Shown: positions 7,511 through 15,273, numbered from the stretch's first letter. The stretch is DNA of 26,766 bases from Bin22 sp034428635 (GCA_034428635.1 DAOUHR010000158.1:1-26766); one strand, 5' to 3'. Notes: a model not told the origin generated them from the letters alone. Made by a program: numbers and translations.

Positions 7511-8284
7511 ATGCCATCCACCGTAGTTGCCGGAAATTGGAAAATGAACACTACCCTGGAGGAGGCCCGCGCCTTGGCACAGGGCGTAAAGGCACTGTCA
7601 GGCCAGGCTCCCGGGGTGGAAGTCATACTTTGCCCTCCAGCCATTTCCCTGGCGGAAGTAAGGACTTCCGTTGCCGGTTCTACGGTCAAGGTAGGCGCGC
7701 AGAACATGCACCACCAGGACTCTGGAGCCTTCACCGGCGAGATTTCTCCTACCATGCTGGTGAACCTCTGCGAGTACGTGATCATCGGCCACTCGGAGCG
7801 CAGGCAACTATTCGGCGAGACCGACGAGTTGGTGAACCTGAAGGTCAAAGCTGCCCTGAATCACGGTCTTAAACCCATCCTGTGTGTGGGTGAGACTCTG
7901 GAACAAAGGGAGTCCGGAAGGGCCGCAGACGTAATCTCCAGCCAGGTCAAATTGGGCCTGGCAGAAACCGGGCCTCTTGACATAACCGGCCTGATAGTGG
8001 CTTACGAACCGGTATGGGCAATTGGCACGGGTCAGGCTGCTACACCGGAAATAGCCGCCGAAATTATGGGCGGCCTTGTAGCTGACACACTCGGCAACCT
8101 GTACGGCGGCGGCGCCGACGATATACCCCTTCTTTACGGCGGCAGTGTCAATGCTGGGAACATCGCCGACTACGCGGGGCAGTCCAGCATTCACGGGGCG
8201 CTGGTGGGAGGGGCAAGTCTCCAGGCCGACTCTTTCATGGATATAGCCCGCCTGGCTGGAGAGGCGAAGGCCCGGGGCAACTGA
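7511..8284 (+). CDS. tpiA: Triosephosphate isomerase
   Basis: 257 residues, a normal TIM-barrel length. It interconverts dihydroxyacetone phosphate and glyceraldehyde 3-phosphate. Catalytic residues are visible: K11 in GNWKMN, the histidine of IIGHSERR, and the glutamate of VAYEPVWAIGTG, whose AIGTG forms the mobile loop 6. The phosphate-binding LLYGGSVNAGN is near the C-terminus. The start has AGAGGAG (7494-7500) about ten bases upstream. It is the third glycolytic gene of the cluster, 36 bases after apgM, and miaA follows after 26 bases. Confidence 0.97.
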   Translation: MPSTVVAGNWKMNTTLEEARALAQGVKALSGQAPGVEVILCPPAISLAEVRTSVAGSTVKVGAQNMHHQDSGAFTGEISPTMLVNLCEYVIIGHSERRQLFGETDELVNLKVKAALNHGLKPILCVGETLEQRESGRAADVISSQVKLGLAETGPLDITGLIVAYEPVWAIGTGQAATPEIAAEIMGGLVADTLGNLYGGGADDIPLLYGGSVNAGNIADYAGQSSIHGALVGGASLQADSFMDIARLAGEAKARGN

Positions 8285-8310
8285 AGGAGAGGGATTTCCA
8301 CCGCCGGCAA

Positions 8311-9237
8311 ATGTTTTCAATAGACCCCCGTGTCCTCTACATAGTCGGCCCCACAGCCACGGGCAAGACTCAACTCGCGATATCCCTTGCTCACCAACTC
8401 GGCGGCGAAATTGTCAATGCCGACAGCCGGCAGGTTTACCGGTACATGGACATTGGCACCGCAAAGCCAACTCCCGAAGAGCGCACCCAGGTTCCTCACC
8501 ACCTTTTTGACCTCCTGACCCCAGCGGAGAACTTCTCTCTCGGCAGTTTTCTTTCCTTGGCCAGGACGGCAATAGATGGCATAAGTCAGCGCAATTCACT
8601 CTCAATTGTTGTGGGTGGAACCGGCCAATACGTTTGGGCGCTGCGAGATGGCTGGGAGGTTCCCGCCGTTCCCCCCGACAACAGATACCGTATTAAGCTG
8701 GAGGCCTTCGCAAAAGATCAGGGAAGCCAGGTGCTCTTCCAAAGACTCCAACTCATTGATCCCAAGCGGGCAAGCGAATTGGACCCCCGAAATGTCCGCA
8801 GGGTAATCCGTGCCCTGGAGATTCACCACGTTACTGGCATGGCTCCCTCAGATATTCAGGCCGTGTCCAGTCAGGGAATCGAAGGCCTCGTCATTGGGCT
8901 GACCATGGAACGCGATCTACTCTATGAACGGATTGATCGACGTGTGGACCAAATGATGGATAACGGCTTCCTGGACGAAGCCAGGAACCTGGCGGCATTG
9001 GGGTATACGCTTGGCGAAGGCTGCCTGGCGTGTCCGGGCTACAAGGAACTGGGCCAATACCTGGCTGGGGAAATATGCCTTGAAGATGCCATTCAAAAAA
9101 CCAAGTTCCAGACCCACAGATTGGTCCGGCGCCAGTACACCTGGTTCAAGCCCAACGATTCCAGGATCAACTGGCTTGACGGCCTTGACCCTGAGCTTAC
9201 AAATACGGCGCTGAACCTGGTCTCGCGGCTCTCTTAG
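8311..9237 (+). CDS. miaA: tRNA dimethylallyltransferase
   Basis: 308 residues, typical for MiaA. The enzyme transfers dimethylallyl from DMAPP to N6 of A37 in tRNAs that read UNN codons. The P-loop is GPTATGKT (13-20), followed by NADSRQVYRYMDIGTAKP, which recognises the tRNA loop and holds the catalytic Asp, then VVGGTGQYV, the RRVIRALEI helix, CPGYKELGQYL and the C-terminal RLVRRQYTWF that grips tRNA. The ATG has AAGGAGAGGG at 8284-8293 but about 17 bases away, longer than usual; no better in-frame start is visible. It probably shares the transcript of tpiA. Confidence 0.95.
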   Translation: MFSIDPRVLYIVGPTATGKTQLAISLAHQLGGEIVNADSRQVYRYMDIGTAKPTPEERTQVPHHLFDLLTPAENFSLGSFLSLARTAIDGISQRNSLSIVVGGTGQYVWALRDGWEVPAVPPDNRYRIKLEAFAKDQGSQVLFQRLQLIDPKRASELDPRNVRRVIRALEIHHVTGMAPSDIQAVSSQGIEGLVIGLTMERDLLYERIDRRVDQMMDNGFLDEARNLAALGYTLGEGCLACPGYKELGQYLAGEICLEDAIQKTKFQTHRLVRRQYTWFKPNDSRINWLDGLDPELTNTALNLVSRLS

Positions 9238-9251
9238 GCTGGCGACGGTCC

Positions 9252-9279
9252 CTTACCCGGTCACCCGCTGTGTTAGAAT
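9252..9279 (+). promoter_or_regulatory. Promoter candidate for dapF
   Basis: TAGAAT at 9274-9279 is a good -10; the best -35 is CTTACC at 9252-9257 with a 16-base spacer. The context TAGAATACC is shared with the promoter before the ferredoxin oxidoreductase operon (18557-18565). The -35 is weak. Confidence 0.4.
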
Positions 9280-9306
9280 ACCCGCAACCTGAACCCAGAG
9301 GGCCTG

Positions 9307-10155
9307 ATGAAGTTCACCAAGATGCATGGGGCCGGCAACGACTACGTCTATATCGACGCCCGCGGGATGGAAGAGGACTGGCCAGCGCTGTCCAGGACTA
9401 TGAGCGACCGCCATTTTGGCATCGGCGGTGATGGAATCATTCTCATACTGGATTCGGACCGGGCCCACCTGAGAATGCGCATGTTCAATGCCGACGGCTC
9501 CGAAGGCGAAATGTGCGGTAACGGCATCCGCTGCTTTGCCAAGTACGCCATTGAAAGGGAAATAGTCTCCAGGCCCGAGGCCGGCATGACAGTCGAGACA
9601 CTTGCCGGTATTCGGACAGTCTTCCCAATCTACGGTAAAGGTGGAGTTGAAGGTGCGAGGGTATCCATGGGCTTGCCGCTCCTTACCCCGGGCGACATCC
9701 CGGTAAGCCTTGATCCGGCTATGGGCGGCGGCGGCGCACCGGTACTGAAGTATCCAATCCATCCAGGGGATTTCCGCCTTTTCCTGGCCTTCGTCTCCAT
9801 GGGTAATCCCCACGCCGTAACCTATATCGACCAGCCCATTGGGGAATTTCCCCTGCACAACATCGGGCCTTTGGTAGAGGGACACACCATGTTCCCCCGT
9901 CGCGTTAACTTTGAGATCGTAAACCAGGTGGATTCCAGCCACCTGAACGCCCGGGTGTGGGAACGCGGCTCGGGCGAAACCATGGCCTGCGGGACTGGCG
10001 CCTGCGCCATTGCCGTCGCCTCCCGCCTGCAGGGCCTGACTGAAGATCGCGTTGACATAACTCTCCCCGGTGGAACACTCACTATCGAATGGGACGGTGA
10101 GGGCGAAGTATACTTGGAAGGGCCCGCAACCGAAGTTTTCACCGGCGAGTGGTGA
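9307..10155 (+). CDS. dapF: Diaminopimelate epimerase
   Basis: 282 residues. DapF converts LL-diaminopimelate to the meso form, the precursor of lysine and of many peptidoglycans, using two cysteines as acid and base. Both are present: C70 in NADGSEGEMCGNGIRC and C228 in GETMACGTGACA. The N-terminal KMHGAGNDYVYID and the SMGNPHAV and RVWERGSGET motifs are canonical. The ATG has AGAGGG (9297-9302) upstream. The gene lies 173 bases before dapL, which makes its substrate. Confidence 0.96.
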   Translation: MKFTKMHGAGNDYVYIDARGMEEDWPALSRTMSDRHFGIGGDGIILILDSDRAHLRMRMFNADGSEGEMCGNGIRCFAKYAIEREIVSRPEAGMTVETLAGIRTVFPIYGKGGVEGARVSMGLPLLTPGDIPVSLDPAMGGGGAPVLKYPIHPGDFRLFLAFVSMGNPHAVTYIDQPIGEFPLHNIGPLVEGHTMFPRRVNFEIVNQVDSSHLNARVWERGSGETMACGTGACAIAVASRLQGLTEDRVDITLPGGTLTIEWDGEGEVYLEGPATEVFTGEW

Positions 10156-10274
10156 CCCTGATAACAAACCCCACAACCAGGAAGCTGACATTTGAAGCCG
10201 GCGCCCAGGTTAATGACCGTCTTCAGTTCCAGAAAACCCTCGATTCCGCACTTCTTCCAGGTTTTGAGCACGAT

Positions 10275-10304
10275 TTGTCCGAGATTTTCAGCTAGCTCTA
10301 TTAC
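10275..10304 (+). promoter_or_regulatory. Promoter candidate for dapL
   Basis: TTGTCC (10275-10280), an 18-base spacer, TATTAC (10299-10304). The predicted start near 10311 leaves a short leader carrying AGGAG before the GTG at 10329. Moderate matches only. Confidence 0.35.
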
Positions 10305-10328
10305 TTAATTCTCCCCAGGAGTGGCAAA

Positions 10329-11507
10329 GTGGAATTTTCCAGCAGACTTGGCAAGTTGGCCCCATACCCCTTCGTTGAAATCTCCCGCATCATCGCCGAA
10401 AAGCGGGCGGCTGGGGCCGACGTGGTTACTTTCGGAATTGGCGACCCTGACATCCCCACGCCGCAGCCCATTATCGATCGGCTCTTGACTGCTTCGCAGG
10501 ACCCGCCAAATCATCGTTACCCTGAAACCGACGGCCTGCCTGAAATGCGGCGCGCCATCGCCCAATGGTATGACAACCGGTTTGGCGTAGGCCTTGACCC
10601 GGATAAGGAAGTCCTACCCTTGATTGGGGCCAAGGAAGGGATCGGGCACGTGGCTTTCTGCTTCCTGGACCCCGGCGACATTGCCTTGGTCCCCGATCCC
10701 GCCTATCCCGTTTACGGTGTAGGCACTATGTTTGCCGGGGCCGAAAGTTACATAATGCCCCTGCTGGAAGAGAACGGGTGGCTTCCTGACCTCTCCGCCA
10801 TCCCGAACGACGTAGCTCGGGCCGCCAGGGTGATGTGGCTCAACTATCCCAACAACCCTACCAGCGCCGTGGCCAGCGCCGAAGACCTGGCTGCCTACGT
10901 AGCCTACTGTCGTGAATACGACATTGCCCTGCTCCACGACGCCGCGTACAGCGAAGTTGGCTATGACGATTACCGAGCGGTTAGCATGATGCAGGTGGAA
11001 GGCGGCAAGGACGTGGGATTGGAGTTCCACTCCCTTTCCAAGAGCTATAACATGACCGGCTGGCGCATGGGTACTGCCGTGGGCAATGCCGACATGATCC
11101 GGGCCCTTTTCCAGATCAAGGCCAACCTGGATTCCGGTGTTCCCCAGGCAATCCAGGAAATGTCCATGGAAGCCCTCACAGGCCCCCAGGACTGCATTGA
11201 CGACAACCGGGTCATCTATCAGCGCCGCCGCGACCGGGTGGTGGAGGCCGTGCGAAAGATGGGGCTGACGGTGGCGGTTCCCCAGGCCAGCCTTTATATT
11301 TGGGCGAGGGTGCCGGAAGGCTTCACTTCCGCCGATTTTGCCGCTCGGCTCCTGGAGGACATCGATATAGTTGTAACCCCGGGTTCCAGCTATGGCCAGT
11401 ACGGCGAAGGTTACATAAGGTTGTCCCTTACAACCCCTGACGAACGAGTGGAAACCGGCTGCCAGCGCCTTGAATCCTGGACCATACCGGCGCCGAGGGA
11501 GGGATAG
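10329..11507 (+). CDS. dapL: LL-diaminopimelate aminotransferase
   Basis: 392 residues of the class I/II PLP aminotransferase fold. DapL converts tetrahydrodipicolinate directly to LL-diaminopimelate with glutamate as amino donor, bypassing the succinyl/acetyl branch. Motifs: FGIGDPDIPTP (35-45), PDPAYPVYGVGT, NYPNNPTSA (172-180), the Schiff-base lysine K238 in SLSKSYNMTGWRMG, and YIRLSL near the C-terminus. The start is GTG with AGGAG at 10317-10321, 7 bases upstream. Related enzymes such as generic aspartate or alanine aminotransferases cannot be excluded by sequence alone, but the placement beside dapF supports DapL. Its stop lies just before the most likely hflX start. Confidence 0.87.
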   Translation: MEFSSRLGKLAPYPFVEISRIIAEKRAAGADVVTFGIGDPDIPTPQPIIDRLLTASQDPPNHRYPETDGLPEMRRAIAQWYDNRFGVGLDPDKEVLPLIGAKEGIGHVAFCFLDPGDIALVPDPAYPVYGVGTMFAGAESYIMPLLEENGWLPDLSAIPNDVARAARVMWLNYPNNPTSAVASAEDLAAYVAYCREYDIALLHDAAYSEVGYDDYRAVSMMQVEGGKDVGLEFHSLSKSYNMTGWRMGTAVGNADMIRALFQIKANLDSGVPQAIQEMSMEALTGPQDCIDDNRVIYQRRRDRVVEAVRKMGLTVAVPQASLYIWARVPEGFTSADFAARLLEDIDIVVTPGSSYGQYGEGYIRLSLTTPDERVETGCQRLESWTIPAPREG

Positions 11508-11511
11508 ACTT

Positions 11512-12675
11512 ATTCCCAAGAAGACAGTCACCACTGAGCCTGAAAAAGAAAAAGCCATCCTGGTAGCAGTAGAACTCAAGAGCCGTGACCACCTATGGGA
11601 GTTGGACGACACTCTGGACGAACTGGCTTACCTTTCGGACGCCGCCGGTGCCCAGGTGGTCGGCAGGGTAACGCAACGGTCTGATCGGCTCACCCCTACC
11701 TACGTTGGAAAGGGCAAGCTGCTAGAGGTACAGGAGCTGTTGGCCCAGGAGGGTGCCGAAACCGTTATCTTTGACGACGAACTGACCCCTACCCAGCAGC
11801 GCAATCTGGAAGCCGCGCTGCAGGTCAAGGTCATCGACCGCACGGCACTGATTCTGGATGTGTTTGGACGTCACGCCCGCACCCATGAGGGCAAACTGCA
11901 GGTGGAGCTTGCCCAGCACCAGTATCTGCTGCCCCGCCTGGTGGGCCAGTGGTCTCACCTGGAAAGGCTGGGTGGAGGCATTGGCACCCGCGGGCCTGGC
12001 GAGACCCAGCTGGAGACGGACCGGCGGCTTATCCGGCGGCACATACAAAGAATCCAGGCGGAACTGGACAAGGTCAGGGAGCGCCGGGCTATTTACATTG
12101 GCCGTCGCAAGAAGGCCAGCATACCTATGGCCTCCTTGGTCGGATATACCAATGCCGGCAAGTCCACCCTGTTCAATTCGCTATGCAACGCCGGAGTGGA
12201 GGCCGAAAACCAGCTCTTCTCCACCCTGGACCCGGTAACGCGCCGTATCAGGCTCCCTTCCGGCGACGAACTGCTGCTGACCGACACGGTGGGGTTCATC
12301 CAGAAGCTTTCGCCAATGGTGGTAGCCGCTTTTCGCGCCACCCTAGAGGAACTGGCCGAGTCGGACATTCTGCTCCACGTCCTGGATATCACCCACCCCA
12401 AGGCGCCGGAGCAAGCAGAGGTGGTGGAGGAGACCCTCGAGGACCTGGGCTTGAGCAATAAGCCCCGCCTTCTCGTAATCAACAAGATGGACCTGCTTGC
12501 CGAACAGGACAACGGCGACGTGGCCCTGCCGCCGGCCGGGCTTCAGTCCTATCCCAGTGTCTTGGTCTCCGCTGCCAGGGGCTGGAACCTGGATCTGCTG
12601 CTGGAAGAGGTGGAAGCTCAACTTGTGGAGATGGACGGGCCCATGACGGTACTGCAGTCGGCGGCAGGAGACTGA
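11512..12675 (+). CDS. hflX: GTPase HflX
   Basis: A ribosome-associated GTPase that splits stalled or hibernating ribosomes. The N-terminal HflX domain carries YVGKGKLLE and DDELTPTQQRNLE, followed by GGGIGTRGPGETQLETDRR. The GTPase domain has G1 GYTNAGKST, the TLDPVTRR switch, G3 DTVGFIQKL and G4 NKMD. The start is a puzzle. No ATG, GTG or TTG lies near the expected N-terminus; the only earlier one is TTG 11470 inside dapL, without a ribosome binding site. An in-frame ATT at 11512 has GAGGGAGGG (11495-11503) eight bases before it and would give (M)PKKTVTTEPEKEKAIL, so I place the start there (387 residues). With TTG 11470 the protein would be 401 residues. Confidence 0.93.
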   Translation: MPKKTVTTEPEKEKAILVAVELKSRDHLWELDDTLDELAYLSDAAGAQVVGRVTQRSDRLTPTYVGKGKLLEVQELLAQEGAETVIFDDELTPTQQRNLEAALQVKVIDRTALILDVFGRHARTHEGKLQVELAQHQYLLPRLVGQWSHLERLGGGIGTRGPGETQLETDRRLIRRHIQRIQAELDKVRERRAIYIGRRKKASIPMASLVGYTNAGKSTLFNSLCNAGVEAENQLFSTLDPVTRRIRLPSGDELLLTDTVGFIQKLSPMVVAAFRATLEELAESDILLHVLDITHPKAPEQAEVVEETLEDLGLSNKPRLLVINKMDLLAEQDNGDVALPPAGLQSYPSVLVSAARGWNLDLLLEEVEAQLVEMDGPMTVLQSAAGD

Positions 12676-12737
12676 AATCAACGGCGTCACACGTCAAAGA
12701 ACAAAGTTTCTTGCGGCGGGCTCACCAAAACCGCTCC

Positions 12738-12756
12738 GGAGGCCATTCCGGCTTCC
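12738..12756. other. Hairpin downstream of hflX
   Basis: GGAGGCC (12738-12744) and GGCTTCC (12750-12756) pair with one G-T, loop ATTCC. No T run follows on either strand, so it is at best a weak terminator after hflX. Confidence 0.3.
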
Positions 12757-12777
12757 CGACAGGTTGGTTCGCACAAT

Positions 12778-12795
12778 AGACGTTATGTAACGTCT
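12778..12795. promoter_or_regulatory. Perfect palindrome upstream of the SDR gene, operator candidate
   Basis: AGACGTTA-TG-TAACGTCT is an exact dyad of two 8-bp arms around a two-base centre, about 60 bases before the SDR start. The size and symmetry suit a dimeric repressor of the TetR or GntR type. No regulator gene is adjacent. Confidence 0.5.
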
Positions 12796-12853
12796 GGAAG
12801 GGTTTTCCCCTGTTTGGTTAACATAAAAAGTTCAGACCCAGGATGGTGATCTC

Positions 12854-13603
12854 ATGCGAGTAGAAGGCAAAGTTGCTCTCATCAGCGGCGGCGCGAGGGG
12901 AATTGGCGCCGCGACTGCCAAACTCCTGGCCAGCGAAGGCGCCGCAGTGGTCCTGGCCGACGTGCTGGAAGAAGAGGGGCGGGCCACCGAGGCACAGATC
13001 TCCGAGGCCGGCGGCCGTGCTACCTTTATGCGGCTGGACGTGACCGACGAGGAAAACTGGCAGCAGGTAATTGACGCAACGGTTGGCCTTTACGGAAAGC
13101 TGGACGTCGTGGTCAATAATGCCGGCATCAGCGGCCGCACCACGGTGGAGGAAACACCAGCGGAGACTTGGGACCGAGTGATGGCGGTAAACGGCAAGGG
13201 TGTCTTCCTGGGAACCAAGCTGGCAATTCCGGAACTGCGCAGGGCCGGCGGCGGGTCCATCATAAACATCTCTTCCATATATGGAATCATCGGCAGCGAG
13301 ACCTCCAGCCCCTACCATGCATCCAAGGGAGCGGTCCGTATATTCACCAAGGCGGCGGCCATCCAGTATGCCTCGGAGGGCATAAGGGTCAACTCGGTAC
13401 ACCCCGGCTTCGTAGACAGTCCCATGACCCAGGCGTCTCACGCCGTCCAGGAAGTCCACGATCTGCGGGTCGGGCGGACGCCCCTGGGCCGGATGGGAAC
13501 ACCGGAGGACATTGCGGCTGGAATCCTCTACCTGGCCTCCGATGAGTCCTCCTTCGTCACCGGGAGCGAACTGGTGATAGATGGGGGCATGACCGCGCAG
13601 TAA
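12854..13603 (+). CDS. Short-chain dehydrogenase/reductase
   Basis: 249 residues, a classical SDR that oxidises or reduces an alcohol/carbonyl with NAD(P)(H). Motifs: cofactor loop SGGARGIG (11-18), acidic D36 after the second strand (favouring NAD over NADP), NNAG (88-91), catalytic serine in NISSIYG (about 140), Y154 and K158 in YHASK, and the C-terminal SSFVTGSELVIDGG. It resembles cyclohexanol/3-alpha-hydroxysteroid-type dehydrogenases, but substrate cannot be read from sequence. The start ATG follows AGGATGGTGATCTC, a modest ribosome binding site. It stands alone, 178 bases after hflX, with a palindrome in the upstream gap. Confidence 0.9.
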   Translation: MRVEGKVALISGGARGIGAATAKLLASEGAAVVLADVLEEEGRATEAQISEAGGRATFMRLDVTDEENWQQVIDATVGLYGKLDVVVNNAGISGRTTVEETPAETWDRVMAVNGKGVFLGTKLAIPELRRAGGGSIINISSIYGIIGSETSSPYHASKGAVRIFTKAAAIQYASEGIRVNSVHPGFVDSPMTQASHAVQEVHDLRVGRTPLGRMGTPEDIAAGILYLASDESSFVTGSELVIDGGMTAQ

Positions 13604-13704
13604 ACGTGTGAAACTGGTATCACTGCTCACTGGGACAGGCCCTAAACCCGCCCTCGCCAGAGCCAGATCACCTGTGCTTCAGTCCTTCATTGGGTAGAAA
13701 AGGG

Positions 13705-13733
13705 TTGCGCCACAGCATCGGGTTCCCTATAAT
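13705..13733 (+). promoter_or_regulatory. Promoter of the tRNA cluster
   Basis: TTGCGC (13705-13710), 17-base spacer, perfect TATAAT (13728-13733). The start would be near 13740, 16 bases before the first tRNA, as expected for a stable-RNA transcript. Confidence 0.7.
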
Positions 13734-13755
13734 TGCTCTTCCGACGGCACTGAAA

Positions 13756-13831
13756 GGGCGGTTAGCTCAGTGGTTAGAGCGCCTCGTTCACACCGAGGAG
13801 GTCGGAGGTTCAAATCCTCCATCGCCCACCA
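13756..13831 (+). tRNA. tRNA-Val (CAC)
   Basis: 76 bases with acceptor arms GGGCGGT and ATCGCCC, discriminator A and encoded CCA (13829-13831). The anticodon stem CCTCG/CGAGG encloses loop TTCACAC, so the anticodon is CAC, reading GUG. Confidence 0.96.
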
Positions 13832-13864
13832 TCTGGAAAGGTTCCAGTCGGCGGTTTCCTAAGA

Positions 13865-13950
13865 GCCGAGGTGGCGAAACGGCAGACGCGCTGCGTTCAG
13901 GGCGCAGTGTCCTTATGGACGTGTGGGTTCAAATCCCTCCCTCGGCACCA
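13865..13950 (+). tRNA. tRNA-Leu (CAG)
   Basis: 86 bases, class II with a long variable arm. Acceptor arms GCCGAGG/CCTCGGC, discriminator A, encoded CCA. The anticodon stem CTGCG/CGCAG encloses TTCAGGG, giving anticodon CAG for CUG. Confidence 0.96.
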
Positions 13951-13970
13951 GACATGGTTAGGCTCCATTA

Positions 13971-14046
13971 GCGCTTGTAGCTCAGTGGATAGAGCGCTGC
14001 CCTGCGGAGGCAGAGGTCGTGGGTTCGAATCCCGCCAAGCGCGCCA
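13971..14046 (+). tRNA. tRNA-Arg (GCG)
   Basis: 76 bases. Acceptor arms GCGCTTG/CAAGCGC, discriminator G, encoded CCA. The anticodon stem CTGCC/GGCAG encloses CTGCGGA, so the anticodon is GCG. Most bacteria read CGC and CGU with tRNA-Arg(ACG) deaminated to ICG, so a G34 form is unusual. A run of six T follows within 10 bases (14049-14054). Confidence 0.94.
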
Positions 14047-14105
14047 CCTTTTTTGGTTTATGTAACTCCCCTGCCTGACCCCGCCGCGAAGCGTTTGTGT
14101 TCTAC

Positions 14106-14182
14106 GGGCGGTTAGCTCAGATGGTTAGAGCGCCTGCTTTACACGCAGGAGGTCACTGGTTCGAGTCCAGTACTGCCCACCA
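14106..14182 (+). tRNA. tRNA-Val (UAC)
   Basis: 77 bases. Acceptor arms GGGCGGT/ACTGCCC with one G-T pair, discriminator A and encoded CCA (14180-14182). The anticodon stem CCTGC/GCAGG encloses TTTACAC, giving anticodon UAC. It is a close relative of the Val(CAC) gene 350 bases upstream. Confidence 0.96.
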
Positions 14183-14604
14183 CTTCCCCGCCTTCTTCCC
14201 GTTTACCCACGAGTGAGCAAGAATATTCACCAATGTGGATTTTTTTGTTTCCGTCCCGTTTCGTCTCATTCTGGCCCATATTTGCCCACCTCCGACCATT
14301 TTCCAGAAGAACGAAAATAGGTTTACCAACAAATGGGCCCAATGGTCCAAAATGGGGGCTCTTGGTTGGTCTGGTATTAAATAATGGAGTGGTGCAACCC
14401 AATAAGGCAAGTGGGATGGTGAATCCGAGCGGTCTTTCAAGCTTCCCACCGGCCTTGTGATACAATATATTCCTGAAGTACCATGGGTGTGCTTTGAATT
14501 GGTTAGACAAGCTACGACTTGAGGATAACCAACTAATGCCCGGGCTATGAAATCCCTTGTATTAATAACATTTAATGCCGTGACTGCTTGAGGTGACACT
14601 TCAC
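14183..14604. other. 422-bp region after the tRNA cluster, no gene recognised
   Basis: No coding signal on the plus strand. Two minus-strand open frames cross it but run into the antisense of tRNA-Val(UAC) and end in peptide strings typical of tRNA read backwards, so they are artefacts. I checked for a copy of the tRNA 3' end (integration scar) and saw none. The only signal is an extended -10 at 14458-14466. Confidence 0.5.
14458..14466 (+). promoter_or_regulatory. Extended -10 element before the GPP34 gene
   Basis: TGATACAAT: TG at 14458-14459, one base, TACAAT at 14461-14466. No matching -35 is visible. It would give a leader of about 130 bases. Confidence 0.35.
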
Positions 14605-15255
14605 ATGTTGAGATTCGTCGAAGAGATTATGTTGCTTCTGCTTCGTGACGAAGATGGCAGATTTATCCAAGTTCCTACCTGGTCGGTGGACTACGCCTTG
14701 GCCGGCGCCGTACTGATGGACCTGGCGATGGAAAACCGGATAGATACGGACCTGCAAAATCTCATCTTGATTGACGCCACCCCTGTTGGCGACGACATCC
14801 TGGACCCGATCCTGGCGGAAGTTGCCGCCAGCGGCGGTCAGGATACCCGCTACTGGGTGGAGCAAGCGTCTCGCCACGGTACCGAATTTCGTGAGAAGTC
14901 GCTGCAGCGGTTGGTGGATAAAGGCATATTGGAGCAGCAGGATGACCGCTTCCTTTGGGTCTTCCGTTCCCGGCGCTATCCCTCGATAGACGGTTCCGTA
15001 GAGCGGGAAGTCAAACTGCGAATCATGAACGTTCTCTTCAGCGATGAAATACCCGACCCCAGGGACCAGATGATAATCTGCCTGGCCGCCGCCTGCGGCA
15101 TATTCCCCCGTCTCCTTTCCCGCCAGGAACACGCCAGGGCCGCAGATCGTATTGCCCAGGTAAGCCAGCTTGACCTGATTGGTCAGACTATGTCCCAGGC
15201 AATTCACGACATCCAGGTGTCAGTAGCCGTCTCCTGCCAGGGTCATATGATTTAG
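14605..15255 (+). CDS. GPP34 (GOLPH3-like) domain protein
   Basis: 216 residues from ATG 14605, which has AGGTGA at 14591-14596 eight bases before it; a GTG at 14593 is in frame but overlaps that site. The pattern matches the GPP34 family: an N-terminal VEEIMLLLLRDEDGRF, the YALAGAVLMDLAMENRID helix, GDDILDPILAEV, SLQRLVDKGILEQQ and the RRYPSIDGSVEREV-RIMNVL block. Eukaryotic GOLPH3 binds phosphatidylinositol 4-phosphate on Golgi membranes; bacterial members have no settled role and are thought to bind membranes. No signal peptide or membrane helix is evident. It lies between the tRNA cluster and dxs, separated from dxs by its own promoter. Confidence 0.8.
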   Translation: MLRFVEEIMLLLLRDEDGRFIQVPTWSVDYALAGAVLMDLAMENRIDTDLQNLILIDATPVGDDILDPILAEVAASGGQDTRYWVEQASRHGTEFREKSLQRLVDKGILEQQDDRFLWVFRSRRYPSIDGSVEREVKLRIMNVLFSDEIPDPRDQMIICLAAACGIFPRLLSRQEHARAADRIAQVSQLDLIGQTMSQAIHDIQVSVAVSCQGHMI

Positions 15256-15273
15256 CCTGCCAGTGCAAGAATT

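Noticed and set aside
9253..10191. 312-codon frame antisense to dapF
   Set aside because: Shadow of a clear dapF; no family motif and glycine/histidine-rich composition typical of reversed GC-rich genes.
10614..11612. 332-codon frame antisense to dapL
   Set aside because: Shadow frame; dapL carries the full aminotransferase motif set on the other strand.
13690..14065. Plus-strand open frames across the first three tRNA genes
   Set aside because: They translate the tRNAs themselves; peptides such as LAQWLERLVHTEEVGGSNPP are a well-known artefact of tRNA sequence.
14139..14599. Two minus-strand open frames after the tRNA cluster
   Set aside because: They run through the antisense of tRNA-Val(UAC), giving GSTGLEPVTSC and LDSNQ strings typical of such artefacts, and lack ribosome binding sites.
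14183..14604. Integration site or island next to tRNA-Val
   Set aside because: No repeated tRNA 3' end, no integrase and no mobile gene within view.
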